Source: Sipunculus nudus (Eukaryota > Annelida > Sipuncula > Golfingiida > Sipunculidae). Taken from it: DNA of 64,000 nucleotides. Numbering within the stretch: the first letter of the stretch is position 1; each line of letters starts with the position of its first letter. Made by a program: the position numbers and the translations under genes. Of this stretch, positions 24,475-36,731 are shown piece after piece. A model generated the notes under the pieces. That model saw nothing but the letters and a program-made list of their open reading frames with translations. It did no database searches and had not been told where the DNA came from. Where the stretch lies: contig CM049320.1 in assembly GCA_026874595.1 (NCBI GenBank), positions 21,275,714 to 21,339,713 of the forward strand, given 5' to 3'.

Positions 24475-24867
24475 CTACGCGATAACTTCGGCCCCCGGCC
24501 GGGCATCTCCTGTCAACCCAGCTTCCAGTTCATGCTCCGATGAAGTGGACTCAGGCTCTCGTGTCATCATCTTAGAAACTGGTTGCTCCCTTGGTCTTCT
24601 TTGGCGGCATCTTAGCTTGGCCCCATCTTGTGCAGTGCTCTTCACTCTGTCAGACTTCAGACGTATGATGTGACAAACATTAACATGCCATATATATACT
24701 CGACGGGTTGATGCCGGAGCCCGCCCGGGAGTTGCCCAGGTGTCTGGCGGGCATCGACAGACCAAATGACCATCGACCGCAACTCGGAAGGCGCCTGCCA
24801 TTATATCGGGCGGCCGTCTCCCGACTACCGACGGCCGCCGGGGCGATTTTTTATCACCATTATTCAA
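24475..24867 (-). pseudogene. Possible retroelement ORF1-like fragment, unidentified
   Basis: The minus strand is open for 130 codons, rich in Arg, Pro, Glu and Ser. Its C-terminal part contains SKMMTREPESTSSEHELEAG and ends in a stop near 24475. In another frame just upstream is MPPKKTKGATS, the kind of basic start often seen in retroelement ORF1/gag proteins. The two would need a frameshift to join, so this may be a decayed transposon protein. I do not recognise a family; a chance frame in GC-rich DNA is the alternative. Confidence 0.25.
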
Positions 24868-25170
24868 TGGGCACCGCCCGATCTCCGTCCGATATGTGAA
24901 AGGTTCGATTTTAAGTGTAAAAACGCTCGACTTCCTGGCACGCTTGGAATTTGGCGACTATCTGGCGATCAACAAATTCGGGCGGAGGTCGTTGGATATG
25001 TGAGATCTACCACCCAGCGAAATGAACTCTGCCCACCCCTATTTACTATATGTCAGTTGATCGGTTCAGCCAATAACAGACTGTGTAGAGGATGTTCACA
25101 TTGAATCATCCAACAGTTCCTCCTGACCAGAAGCGAAACTGAACTTCCTTTTAAAAAAGATAAGCTGAAG

Positions 25171-25201
25171 TATATATATATATATATATATATACATATA
25201 T
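25171..25201. repeat. (TA)n microsatellite
   Basis: Alternating TA with one CA interruption. Confidence 0.9.
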
Positions 25202-28200
25202 GAGAGTGGGTTGTGCTAGCACCGCCAAGGTCGGTGGTTTTCTTCAAGTTTCCTGTACCCCTACAGACTACAGATATATGGAATGATTCACGCTAGGGCT
25301 TATCAAGGGATAGTAGACAGCTAATAAAATGTGTAATTAGCGCGATTAAATACTTGTTACAAAAATGGGATTATAAAATTTTTATATATTTTAACAAATT
25401 TATTTAGCTCTACAAGCGACACAAAACAAAGGCCACCTCCCAAATAAATGCTTTATCGCGAATACTAAATTGCAGATTATATTTGTATGGTAATTTAAGA
25501 CATTTAATATATTGATAAAAGACATTTTGAATGGTAATTGTTTATATACAATGGCAGGAAAACAAATTTTAGTCGGCGTAAGCATATACTAAGAGATATT
25601 TCGTCTGGCGGCCTTTTACTTTTTATTTTCAGGTCTGTCCCAGTATTGTTTATGTTTATATTACTGATACTGTCCAAGGATTGTTGTTAGTATTTATTGA
25701 TTTTATTTAGAAATAGTTATTAGCAACTGTGATATAGAGTAGAGGGTTTAAGCCAGTCATACAGCCTTGGTTTCTTCTCGCTTAAGATTCCCCGACTACA
25801 TGTAGTTTTGAAGTTTACACCTCTTGTAATGTAACATGCTTGTGACAAAATGTAATCTGTATATTAACCCTAGGGTTCAACGATAAAATTTGGTTTATTA
25901 ATCCTTGAAATGAAAGTTATTAGTTAAAAATCAATCATCATAAATCAACAAAGGACAGTATAATTACAGGTATCGGTGTTTCTCGGTATGGTCATCGATT
26001 CCTATCTAACACTATTTAAATAGCTTCTCTACAAAAAGCAATATTTGGAATTTACTAAACCGACACTAAGCAGTGAGATTTGCGAAATACAATATTAATT
26101 CTGGGAATTACCTTAAAATATATTTAACCATAGGAAAACTGGACTTTTCCTACAGTTGTAATAAAATTTTTGATTTGTGTGTTTTTAGGTACCTGACACT
26201 GATTATCCAACTTTGTTAGATTTTTGACGCACCTTGGCCTCAATATAACAATGACAGTGCGGGTTTAAGGTTACATGAGACTTTTTTTCTCTTATTCATT
26301 CCTAATGAAAGGAAGACCCGATGTAATTCTACCCACAAATAAAGAAGAATACGGCGTTTTTAAAAAAACAGCTGGTTTAGGTTGACAAAGTCTTCTTGAC
26401 AGCAGAGTGGTTGCAGGATTTTTTCGGCATTGTATTTCTTTTTAACTGGAGTAGATATCACAGGCTAGTTCATTTTAAAGGTGTAAAAAGACCGTTTGTT
26501 TTCATGTTAGAAACTTAAACGGTGTTGAATAAATATCCATTCAGTCAGTATTTAACGGTTGAGAGTCAATTAGCATTAACATGTCCATTTAATGTGCTAA
26601 CCATTATTTGTAAGACGTAATACATCTTTAATGGTACAGGCTCGGTCTTCACAAAAGGAATAACGATTTCCTATATATGCCCTTTTCTAATTAGAAATTT
26701 GATGCTCTTAATTCTCATCAGAAATATGAATCTTTAACTTGATATATTTCGGTTAAACTGGATTCCTGGTATGGAAGTGTAAGACAAGTTACACCTTTTA
26801 AGATAATGGTTCATCATTTTCACTAATAAACTGAATATTAATCTAATTGAAAACTAATTGTTTGTATGTTATTGCCTTGAATGCAGCACTTTCGATAATA
26901 AGCTTGTGGGAAAAGAATATTAATCAAGGAAAGGTTATGTATGGCTCAGTTGTCGGGATATTTATTACTCGGATCTGTTTTACATACTAGGTATAATAAA
27001 TATTCACGAAACATTGAGAATTCTCATGTACACCAAACATAAAAACGTTGGGAATCGTGAGATAATAACGTGAGGTGATAGAGATACTTTTGCAAATTTA
27101 TATGAACCCCTAAAAGCAAAATAAAGTAATACTTTGTTACATGTACAGCGGGACAAATTATTTACGATCCAAAAAGAGTGTTTGGAATATACTTTTTGAT
27201 CGCATCTTATATGATCAGCACCATTGTTAAAACAACTTGTGAACATTTCTTAAACAATCAGGTTTCATCAAGAATCTGAAACGCAACCATGTTAACCCAT
27301 ATCCAAGGGCGAACATATAGAGGGAACGCAGGGCTCGCGAGCCTCTTTTGTCTAAAAATAGAAAAATAGACGCTTAATACCAAAAGGCCTGGTCTGGTTT
27401 TCCGTCTCACGCCATTTCCCTCTCCATACTTCTCCATGTACAAAGCCTACTGGCTTTCTAGGCAAACTATCCGCTCCTAATGACTGTCATTGGCCAATCA
27501 GACTCTCTTTCCCCGCTGTTTCCGGGATCGTTTGGTGTCAAAACAAAATACACCACACCATTTCACATCACGTGTCAACCGGAACTTGCATCACACGCTG
27601 GGGGTCAGACTTCAGGTTAGGATCAGAGCTTACGTGCCGTACGTTCCTGGTATGGAGTTTAAGAGTTTGAAATCCCTTCACCACTGACCAAAGAACGGTT
27701 CATGTTGCAAAGAAGAGATTCCATAATCCTCGCACATAATTTCTTCCGTTATTACTTAACTTTAAAATATGTTCCCTGCTCCCTTGCAGAAAATATTCCA
27801 GAAGAATGTATTCTAAATAAGTTTTATGCAGAGAAACCTCAAATAAAGTTTGACATGATCACTCGAAGGGTTTTTTCTTCATTACAATTTCAATATATTG
27901 TCAGCTTTGTTATCCATTCGTAAAAACATAAAACTTGACCATTGACCTTGTGATGTTGTGGAAACGGGCTCTATGTCAAGCATCAAATACAATAACGAGA
28001 AGAAACACAAATGTAATTAGTAATTGCAAAGAGATTCATGACATATTTAAATTAATCATTACACACTCATCGTTATTAACTTAAACATTAATTAATATAT
28101 TATATTCTAATCCGATACCATATCCATGCTTAGTTAAGCTTAATTATACAATACATTTCATGATAAAGGAATAGATAATATCAAGCCAATCTGTCTATTA

Positions 28201-29519
28201 TCTTTTGTAAAATTTTATATTTTTTGTAATATGGTTACGAACACAAAACTATACAATTTCCTGGAGTTACCAAGGGGTTCGATAAACATGTGCCTTTCAA
28301 AGCAGCTTTTTCAAATAAAAAAATCCATAATTCCTCATATAATAATTTTTGGTTCATGATATACGGACTGGAGGAGAGACAAATCTAATAAGACACTTAA
28401 AAACCAGACATTGCATTAAAACAAAATTTTATTTAAAATATTGAATTTGTTAAATTTGTATATCGTAATTACTATTAAGCCTGCGTCAAAACACATATTG
28501 ACTTAAAACTGAGAGAAACGGAATGCTCCATGAGGACTTAATTTATAATAAAGGGAAGCAAATTGAGGCAGCGGTTAAGAAAAGAAAGAGAAAATATGCA
28601 TAAACGTATCAAGTTCTCTACAGTGCAGTGCATTTACAGGTATTGTGATCACTTTGTCAACCATGTAATTCTTAAGGGTTAAAACGATCTCCTGTACTTT
28701 GCAAGTTTAGAATTTAACAATAAAACCATCTGGCGGACTCATTCAGTTAATCAAAAGTGTAATGTAAATCGGCCAGGAAATTCTCTGCTTCAGAAATATT
28801 ACACCTGTTTCTTTAAGAGGCAGCTGTTATTTATATTTCTTATAGAAACTTGAATGATAGTGCAATTGGCCGCAAATATGTAATGGATTCAAATGTATTA
28901 AACACGTTGAATCGATGTGGAGAAAATGAAAAATCCACTCTTTGCATTGTATGACAAACACAACCTAAAGCGGGATTCATTTATTTTTCAGTCATGTTCA
29001 CCATTTTAAGGACCAATTTTTTTCGTACCCGGATTTAGAAAAATACAAATGTAATTGATTCAGAGTACATCCGGATATAGTATCAAGGGATGTAGCATCT
29101 TAAAGCTCAACCTAGTACAGATTGTTATAAAACAATTTCTCAAGCCACACTCAAAATATTTTTATCCAAAACCCCACAGTGTTCTTTTCACAATCACTGT
29201 CATCATGTGAACACGATGAATAAATGTATTAGTAGTTCACATCAAAGAATCTGTGGTTGTCACTACAACGAGCAATTCGAATGTTTTTTTTTTTCTTTTT
29301 CCATTTCACAGGGCCAACTACCTTTTTTATTGGAGGTAACCGTCTCCTTTTATATGTTGGCTTAACCAGACAACGTGTTCATCTGCAGAATACCATTTCG
29401 GTTTTAACTTCATTACAGGGAGAAAACACATGGTTGCATCACGGGGCTTTATGTACAGTACCTGTTAGGCCTTTTTATGTGTGAGAGAAAGGAACATCCG
29501 AAACGTCTTTAGTCTCTTA
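25202..29519. other. Gene-free AT-rich spacer, 4.3 kb
   Basis: No domain, RNA gene or long repeat is recognised. An open frame at 29257-29484 (+) is preceded by a pyrimidine tract ending 'tttcacag', like a splice acceptor, but its 75 codons match nothing I know. Confidence 0.5.
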
Positions 29520-29739
29520 ATTTTCATATAGTGCCTATGCTATTATAAACGTTTACGCTCCATGTAACACAACGGAGAAGATAGCTTTTTTGAACAACTC
29601 CGAACATATGCGATGGGCGTCTTAGACACCTCGGACTATACATTCTTGATGGGAGATTTTAATTCAGTGATAAATCAAAGTTTAGATATTATTTCAGGGA
29701 AGGAACATTAAAAAAAAAGAGAGTAGAGCTTTCAATGAT

Positions 29740-30324
29740 ATGATAAAACAACTTGGGTTGCTAGATATATGGCGTGAACATAACACAGACCGTAGGGACT
29801 ACACCTGGAGTAGAAATAATCCTTTCAAAGCAAGACGCCTTGACTATATATTTATCAATCCAACATTAATAAATAAAATAGATCAAGCAAATATACAAAC
29901 CTACCCTTCTACTAATCACAGAGCAATATCCGTATATATTAATTCCAAAGAACCAGAAAGGGCTCCTTCCTACTGGAAATTTAACAACTCTCTCTTGAAA
30001 GATAAGGAATATATAAAACAAGTAAAAGGTATACTTTTTTCATACACATCAGGATCTAAACAAACCCAGTATAAAAGCCCACAGATTAGATGGGATACGT
30101 GTAAAGTAGAAATTAAATCTTTTAGTGCAGGCTATAATAAATCTAAAGCAAAATCTAAAAAACTTCATGAAAATATAATCAATTCAAGACTAAAGGAGCT
30201 AGAAACGAGCATAGTGAATAACCCGGGCAATAAGATAATAGAAGAAAAATTATTACATGCACGTAAACAATTCGATTTAATAGCATTACACAACGCAAGA
30301 GGAGCCTTTACGCGCTCCAGGTGA
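29740..30324 (+). pseudogene. LINE endonuclease C-terminus and linker (open segment)
   Basis: This 194-codon open stretch covers the end of the APE-type endonuclease and the basic linker before the RT. The family's catalytic Ser-Asp-His near the domain end reads Thr-Asn-His (about 29911-29919). The His is kept but the Asp is replaced, which would be expected to impair nicking. The stretch ends at an in-frame TGA (30322-30324), and the next open segment continues in the same frame, so the stop is a point mutation rather than a true end. Confidence 0.85.
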
Positions 30325-30330
30325 ATATGG

Positions 30331-31263
30331 ATGGAAGAAGGGGAACGTAACACAAAATACTTTCTGGGCTTAGAAAAAAGTAGAGGTATATCAAAATGTA
30401 TACAAAACATTAGATTTAAAGACGGGAAAGTCGTCAGAACCCAAAAAGATATTTTAAAACGTCAACAAAACTATTATTTGAACTTATATAAAAATAAAAA
30501 TACAGATGAAAAGTTGCTTCAAGTCTTTATACAAGATATAGAACTACCACAGTTGAGTTACGAAGATAAAATGATTTGTGAAGGATTAATAACTAATGAG
30601 GAAGCTACAAAAGCTGTTAAAGAAATGAAAAACGGTTCCAGCCCAGGACTAGACGGTCTTACTACAGAATTTTTCAAATTCTTCTGGCCCGATTTATCTA
30701 AATTATTAATTCACTCATTTAATTATGCTTTCCACACCGGATCACTCTCAACCTCGCAAAAGAAAGGAGTAATGATAATATTGCATAAAGGAAAAAACTT
30801 GGAAAGAGACAATCTAAATAATTATAGACCCATCACTGTTAGTAATACTGATTATAAGATACTCGCTAAGACTCTTGCCATTAGATTACAAAAAGTAATT
30901 AAATCTGTGATCAATACAGACCAAACTGGTTTTATAAAAGACCGAAATATAGCTAACATCATCAGACTAATTGATGATGTCACAACATACACACATAAAA
31001 CAAAAACAAAAGGGGCCATATTAGCACTCGATTTCAGGAAGGCTTTTGACACTTTATCAAAAAATTATTTGACTGAAACATTCCGACTATTTGGTTTTGG
31101 AGAAAATTTTGTCAAATGGTTAGAAATTGTTAACAATGACACAAAAAACTGTATTCAGTACAACGGATGGTTAGGTCAATGGATTACTTTACAATGCGGT
31201 GTCCGGCAAGGCTGTCTATTATCGCCCTTGGCCTTTGTAGTCGCAGTGGAACTGCTGTCGTGA
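30331..31263 (+). pseudogene. LINE reverse transcriptase fingers and palm (open segment)
   Basis: This 310-codon stretch includes RT block SPGLDGLTTEFFK (near residues 104-116), LNNYRPITVSN, the first catalytic aspartate in LDFRKAFDT (about residue 238) and GVRQGCLLSPLAF near the end. It stops at TGA 31261-31263. A second TGA follows at 31270-31272, after which the same frame runs on into the YADD motif. The encoded enzyme would copy LINE RNA into DNA at a nicked target; here it is interrupted. Confidence 0.88.
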
Positions 31264-31305
31264 AAAATATGACAATCTAAAAATATTAAAGGTATTCAGC
31301 TCCCC

Positions 31306-31542
31306 ATGAAAAGTTATGATCGTAACGTCTTGAAAATTGTCCAATACGCGGACGACACAACGCTTTTCTTAACTGATAAAAAGAACGTTTTAAACGCCCT
31401 AAAAATTATTGATAAATTTTCTTTATTTTCCGGACTAAAACTAAATAAAACAAAAACTGAAGGTCTATGGTTGGCAGGTGCAGAATCAAATCAAGAAAAT
31501 GAGATAGACGAAATCAGTTGGAAAAAACTCGACATCAAATAA
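31306..31542 (+). pseudogene. LINE reverse transcriptase YADD segment
   Basis: This 78-codon open stretch in the same frame as the preceding RT segments starts just after KNIKGIQLP. It holds the catalytic VQYADDTTLF (YADD at 31345-31356) and the following FSLFSGLKLNKTKTEG block, both standard for L1/Tx1 RTs. It ends at a TAA, after which the reading frame shifts. Confidence 0.88.
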
Positions 31543-32112
31543 AATAAAAAAGTCCAGGAATTTGGTTTAGAAATTCACGGTCAGCATCTGATATACAAGA
31601 AAATTAGGAAACCAAAGCAGAGAAAATCAAAGATATCTTTCAAAAATGGAGTCGGAGAAATTATCAATTATCGGAAAAATTCTTATGGTCAACCCTTTTA
31701 TCATTTCAATATATATATCTATGTACTTCAAGCATTATGCGCTCCGGATTCGTTCATTAAAGATTTGAATAGAATTATTTATAAGTTTCTATGGCAAAAA
31801 CAATTCAACAACCGGAAAACTATTAAAAAGGTAAAAAAGAAAAACACTCGTTGCTAAATATGAGACAGGGGGTCTTAATCTAATAGATATCGCTACTATG
31901 CAAGATGCTCTACATATAAAATTAATATCAAAACTCAGCACAGATACAAGAGAAACATTGAAAAATATAGCCCTTTTCTCATACAGCAAATTAGGAAAAA
32001 AAACCTTAGTGTATTTGAAAGTAATGTTAGGCCGGAAGACTTTAAGGGATTGGACCTAATTGAGTATCCCTTTTATAAACTTTAAGAAAATGGTTACATT
32101 CAAATAAGATGA

Positions 32113-32502
32113 ATGAAAACAAATGTTCTCCAGTATAACAAACATTTTGTGTATAATAAGAGAGTACTATTTTTTCATAACTGGATTAATTCTGGTATTG
32201 TATATATTCAGGATATGTTAAAAGATAATGGTGATATGGTATCTTTAGAGCATATTAAAAAATTGTTTAAACCTGTATGTCCTGCCGCAATAAGGTTGCA
32301 GTATATGTTGGTGACTACAGTGCTGCGCACATTCATCAAATCCAAAGGACATATGATGACTAAGGATAGGAATATTTACTTCCATGGAAAGACAATACAA
32401 GACTTTAAAACAAAATTACCGCGACTAACATTACAAGATGAAAAAAAACTGAACGGCCGAATATCGAACTTTTCTGGCAAAGAAAATACCCCTCGCATTT
32501 AA
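32113..32502 (+). pseudogene. LINE C-terminal domain segment
   Basis: This 129-codon open segment corresponds to the region after the RT of L1/Tx1 elements, with FFHNWINSGIVYIQDMLKDN being characteristic. A further short match, KSLHWKIMHN, follows in another frame near 32540. No zinc-knuckle or poly-A end was found, so the 3' end seems lost or separated. Confidence 0.75.
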
Positions 32503-32615
32503 TTAACAGCAATACATGGACAATGGCTGAACAGTGTACCGGAGAAGTGAGACTGAAATCGCTACATTGGAAGATAATGCACAACATATCCCACAAAAAT
32601 TCTGTTGGAGAAGAT

Positions 32616-33376
32616 GAAACCACCCTGGGTGGGGCCGACCGAGATAACTCTCACCGTCTCGCTGTGATTCTAACTCACGATTTCATGGCTTTGTATTCTG
32701 TGCTCTGTCTCTAGGACACCGAAGCCTGCTCGCCTACAACTTACTTATTTTAATTCTAGAAAAGTTCCGCCTGCTCAGATTGTTAAAGGGGCCTATTCCG
32801 GTATCTGGCCTCTATAAATTAAAGTCTATCTCCTTCAGCTTTTACACAAATAGTCCAGAAAACGTGGATATCACCACACACAGGCTGCTTGCTTTGTTTA
32901 TATAAACATGTTTTTAACATATGGGGCCCACCAAAATAACCAAAAATTATAATTTCGAAAACACTATTCCAATGAAATGGTAAGATGCGTAATTAATGTA
33001 AATATACACTGAACGAGTAAATTTCGTGTTGTGGAGGACTATGGAGCTGAAATATTTTGATGTATGTTTTGGTCTAATGCGGCGTCGTGTTTGTTCTTGG
33101 ATAAAGTCCGTTGTTGTTCTCCAAAAAGATTGCAAGCCTTTTCGCTGCTTCCATTTTTCCCTTCAGAGTATGACATAATCGTTTCTTCACACAGTCAGTG
33201 ACTTTGCTTCTCCAGCTGCCTCCACCGTTTATCTGAGGCAGCAGCTTCCGGTCCCTCTTGGCACACCCTTGTAGCGATGATGAGGTTTGGGCAAATCCCC
33301 CCTCCCCCGCTAACGATCCATAGTGGAGGTCCATCGGAATGTGTTTCAAGAAGATACACATATGCACCACGCATGC

Positions 33377-33378
<2 letters not shown>
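32616..33378. other. Spacer after LINE
   Basis: Short frames only. A GC-richer patch at 33180-33310 has no recognised coding. Confidence 0.45.

Positions 33379-33437
<59 letters not shown>
33379..33437. repeat. (TA)n microsatellite
   Basis: Alternating TA over about 59 bp. Confidence 0.95.
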
Positions 33438-33440
<3 letters not shown>

Positions 33441-33507
33441 TAGATCTGCAGCTTTTCTGCAAGCAACAACTACTAAACTGCTCTATTGCATTTCACCAGA
33501 GCTTTAA

Positions 33508-33814
33508 AATTATACAAAATGAAGACGAGACAAGTATTTTTAGACATTTTACTATTACGTAGTATATATTATACGTGGTATATCTTTGCCCTAAGGCGCA
33601 CATTTACACTCAACAGTCTTGATTACAAGTGACACAACAGGTCGGTAACTTATATACGTTCAAGGTCGCATATCTATGTAACACGTATATACCAGTATGA
33701 TCTAGTCCATTTCAGCCAGACAGCATTACCTGACGAGTGCAACAACATGTTGCACGAAACTACGTAGTAGTAAAATGTCTGAAAATACTTGACTCGTCTT
33801 CATTTTGTATAATT
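33508..33814. mobile_element. MITE with near-perfect 56-bp terminal inverted repeats
   Basis: The left end 33508-33563 begins AATTATACAAAATGAAGACG. The right end 33759-33814 is its mirror image, ending CGTCTTCATTTTGTATAATT, with only a few mismatches over 56 bp. TA dinucleotides at both edges fit a Tc1/mariner-type insertion, which would make the termini TACAAAATGAAG. The 195-bp interior includes a small GTGCAACAACATGTTGCAC palindrome and no coding. It is followed by palindromic AT-rich sequence to 33866. Confidence 0.85.
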
Positions 33815-34559
33815 ATATATGTATATATATAATATTATATAATATATATATACATATAATATTATTTATTCCGTACAGAGATGGTAAATCAAGTGTGAAA
33901 AATGTTTAACACATGTACTAGTCCAAGAAAATAACAATGTGGGACCACAGTGATAAGAAAAAAAAATTGAAACTTATGTTTAATTCAGCAATATACTTTA
34001 TACCATCTGTTAAATTCCCCAGCCCAAAGACGATGCTTCCTGTATCTTGATCCTCTTCAGAGCTTCCTGGAGACAATACTGTGCAACATAGTTCATTCAA
34101 TTTACTTAAGTTTTGTACTTTAGTTATTTTTTCCACCCAACTAACCTAGATTGTTACCAATTTAACCTCAACGGGATATAAAAAAAAACAAGTACATTAT
34201 TAGAACCACACTGGCATAATATTACTGTAGACGTGTTTCTTGGTATTCTCAGTTTGTTTGTTGTTGTTCTATGCTGTCTTTTCAAGAATGGGCAAATCGG
34301 TTACTGCCTTTTCTTTGCATTTGTTCAGCCCAGCAGCAAGGAAGAGAACGTCAAAGATGGTTAAACCTAGATACACGAAGTTGTGGATAATAATTCACTT
34401 ATTTCCCCATTTTTGATACCCGGTGGAGGGTCAAACGTTTTGTTCGTCTGATGGGGAAACCTAATTTTCGGAAGCATATATTGAACAACTTCTTAGTCAC
34501 TGTTTTTAGCCATTCATGCGTCCTCTGACGAGAAAATCTCGCAAAAGTTTCAATAATCT

Positions 34560-35340
34560 TTTTACCTTGCTTTCAAGCCTGGAAACATTGACGAACATTC
34601 CGTCAGATATTGTCCAGAGTTAAATACCTTCCAGAAAACAACCAAAGGCATGTCTTCATCGAGATACCATGTTTCAAAGGAGTCTTGTCAGTGCCAAGAG
34701 AATCCAAGGTTTAGCCGAGTGTTTCGTGTGTAAGTTCTGTGTCAAGTTCTTCTAGTCCTGCATGCATTCAATTGAGTTCTTAACTATATTCTCCGTTTTG
34801 TAATGATGGGAGTAGTGCTCTGGCCAACGCGTCATCTATTATGAATGGTTTTTAATTATATTCTCCTGAGGTTGATTTCTATAATGATCTCTTTTGTTGG
34901 ACCCCATGCATTCTTTATTCCTTCCTCTTGCTGTTGCTAGTGTCTGCTGCTGTCTATATCTTGGAGCAGAATATCTGCTGCTTTGTAGCAGATTCTGCAG
35001 ATACCGTTTTTATGAAGCCAGACTATTTTCTTTCCCGCAATAACAAATAGCATTTCCTCAGAACAAACCTCAAACCAATTTGCCGACTGGTGGTTTTCCT
35101 TGCCTAATACCCAGATGGCAGTGTTGCAGACTATATCTCTTAAGAGTCCCCGTCTTTCTCTGGCATTAGTTTTGTTCGAGCCTGAGAGAGATACCTCCAG
35201 AGCCTGTGTTTATACCTCCACTTTCTGTTGAATACGAAACTTGTCGGTCCGAGATTTGCCCTCCTTCCACGAGGAATGAAGTCTCTTTACGTGCAGTTTC
35301 GTATTTATGTCTAGAAAGGGTGGCCATGCTTTCTGTCATA
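34560..35340 (-). pseudogene. Old LINE relic (endonuclease-RT linker and start of RT)
   Basis: The minus strand translates, across many stops and frameshifts, into a recognisable non-LTR retrotransposon order. VLGKENHQSANWFEVCSEEM lies near 35115-35060, then EGIKNAWGPTKE near 34930-34890, RWPEHYSHHYKTEN near 34835-34795, GLEELDTELT near 34757-34727, and LDSLGTDKTPLKHGI near 34710-34666. Compare the usual 'LGKxKRxNPDWF', 'GIKKALGP', 'RWxEHYSELY', 'MEELDxEPT' and 'IDSLASGKAPGKDGIP' blocks. It is a different LINE lineage from the copy at 29520 and far more decayed. The catalytic RT motifs were not found. Confidence 0.65.
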
Positions 35341-36687
35341 TGCGTTCGAATTTGACACTTGGATACTTGCCGCGCCTGGTTGGGACGAGGGCGATCTTGT
35401 GCCAGTGCCTTTCACTCGGGGTCTACAAGACAGTACATGACTTGGTGTAAAAGGGATCAAGTATACTGAATATACATTAAATATAGGATTTTCTCCTTAA
35501 AATGTTACGGTGTCTGTCCTTACTAGGTTCTAAACCCGCTTGCTTACTCCAGTATACAAGTGTAGAAGCATGCATCACGCTCGTGGCGCAGAATAAAATG
35601 GTCCGGACGCTACCTTCCGCGCATATCAGATTGCCCAACCTTTAAACGGTGTTCGTTACGTGTTTTTTCTTCAAGTTTCTTTCCCTTGTTAAGCAATTGT
35701 AGGGTGGGCGCAAGATTGGAACTCTGGTTACGCAGTCTTGTTATGGTAAACAGACACATGTAGACTGTGTTCAGTCACACACAGAGATATCAAGCCCGTG
35801 TGCCAGGATGGTTTTGCTGGGAAACTAAAGTATTCAACAAAAATGAACTAAAGTATTCAACAAAAATGAAGTAATAACATGAGGTAATACCCATATTGGT
35901 GTAAATGATTATTAACCTTGCAGCTGTAGTGACAGCACTATTCCAGCAGACACCACCCCACCCCCTTCTTATTAATCTTTCTATTGCCAAACTGACCCAA
36001 GGAAGTAAACGAGGGAGTTTTTACTCTGGCACTGAGGTCGCCAAGGATGAAAATGGACATTTCTCTGGATTGTTATGTACAAATCGTCGTAAAGCTCTCC
36101 TTTGTTCATGTCGTGGACGTAAGAGTTAGTGTAAAGTGCTGAAGGGACAGAATTCGCTTGGTCATATCTATTTGAGGAAACATGGATACCAGCGAAGTAC
36201 GTTTAACCGTAAACCCCACTCCATGTTCCCTGATCTCGCGTTGCTATTTCCTTGCCTGGAAAAGGAAACGTTATTCTCCCTCACACATCTGATTCTATGG
36301 ATGGCTGGTGCAAGGTCTCTTTGAGTATAGCGTTTAATTACGAGCATACTTCAAGCTGTATAAAACTTCATATGAAAATCCTGTAAAAGAAAAACATAAA
36401 CGGACTGCTTTCAAATTAACAGACAGAATTAGTTTACTGTATCATTATGCTTATTGTGGAATAAACGCATATATTACAAATCATACAAGGTCAGCTGATG
36501 ACTTTCCAGTTTAAAATAACTTCTTAAAAGAGATTACGTTTTGCCTTATTAAAGTGTTTGTGTCTAACCTGGGGCAAAAAGTGCCGATCAGAATTTAGAC
36601 TCCAAGGGCTTTATCTAACATCCTTTAATTTTATGCTTCACAAATACGCTATATTTATAAATATATGGATCTCCAAGCTTCCGCAAG

Positions 36688-36689
<2 letters not shown>
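35341..36689. other. Gene-free spacer
   Basis: It includes a tandem 28-bp duplication (near 35826-35870, 'aaagtattcaacaaaaatga' twice). Open frames at 35905-36324 show no recognised domain. Confidence 0.45.

Positions 36690-36730
<41 letters not shown>
36690..36730. repeat. (TA)n microsatellite
   Basis: Alternating TA. Confidence 0.95.

Positions 36731-36731
<1 letters not shown>

Larger units (their letters stand above)
29520..32615 (+). pseudogene. Decayed L1/Tx1-like LINE (endonuclease, reverse transcriptase, C-terminal region)
   Basis: A non-LTR retrotransposon protein can be followed through interrupted frames. An endonuclease C-terminal half carries MGDFNSV near 29645, YTWSR at 29800-29814 and LDYIF near 29839. 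A linker ends 'RGAFTRSR' and 'WMEEGERNTKYF', typical of L1/Tx1-clade elements. Reverse transcriptase follows with SPGLDG, NYRPI, FRKAFD, GVRQGCLLSP and the catalytic YADD at 31345-31356. Tx1-type C-terminal sequence includes KSLHWKIMHN near 32540. The element lacks the N-terminal half of the endonuclease at its 5' side, and similarity stops near 32615. In-frame stops, and frameshifts after about 31540, make it inactive. Confidence 0.9.

Noticed and set aside
29257-29484. Open frame after a splice-acceptor-like site
   Set aside because: There is no recognisable protein family, and the pyrimidine tract alone is weak evidence in this AT-rich DNA.
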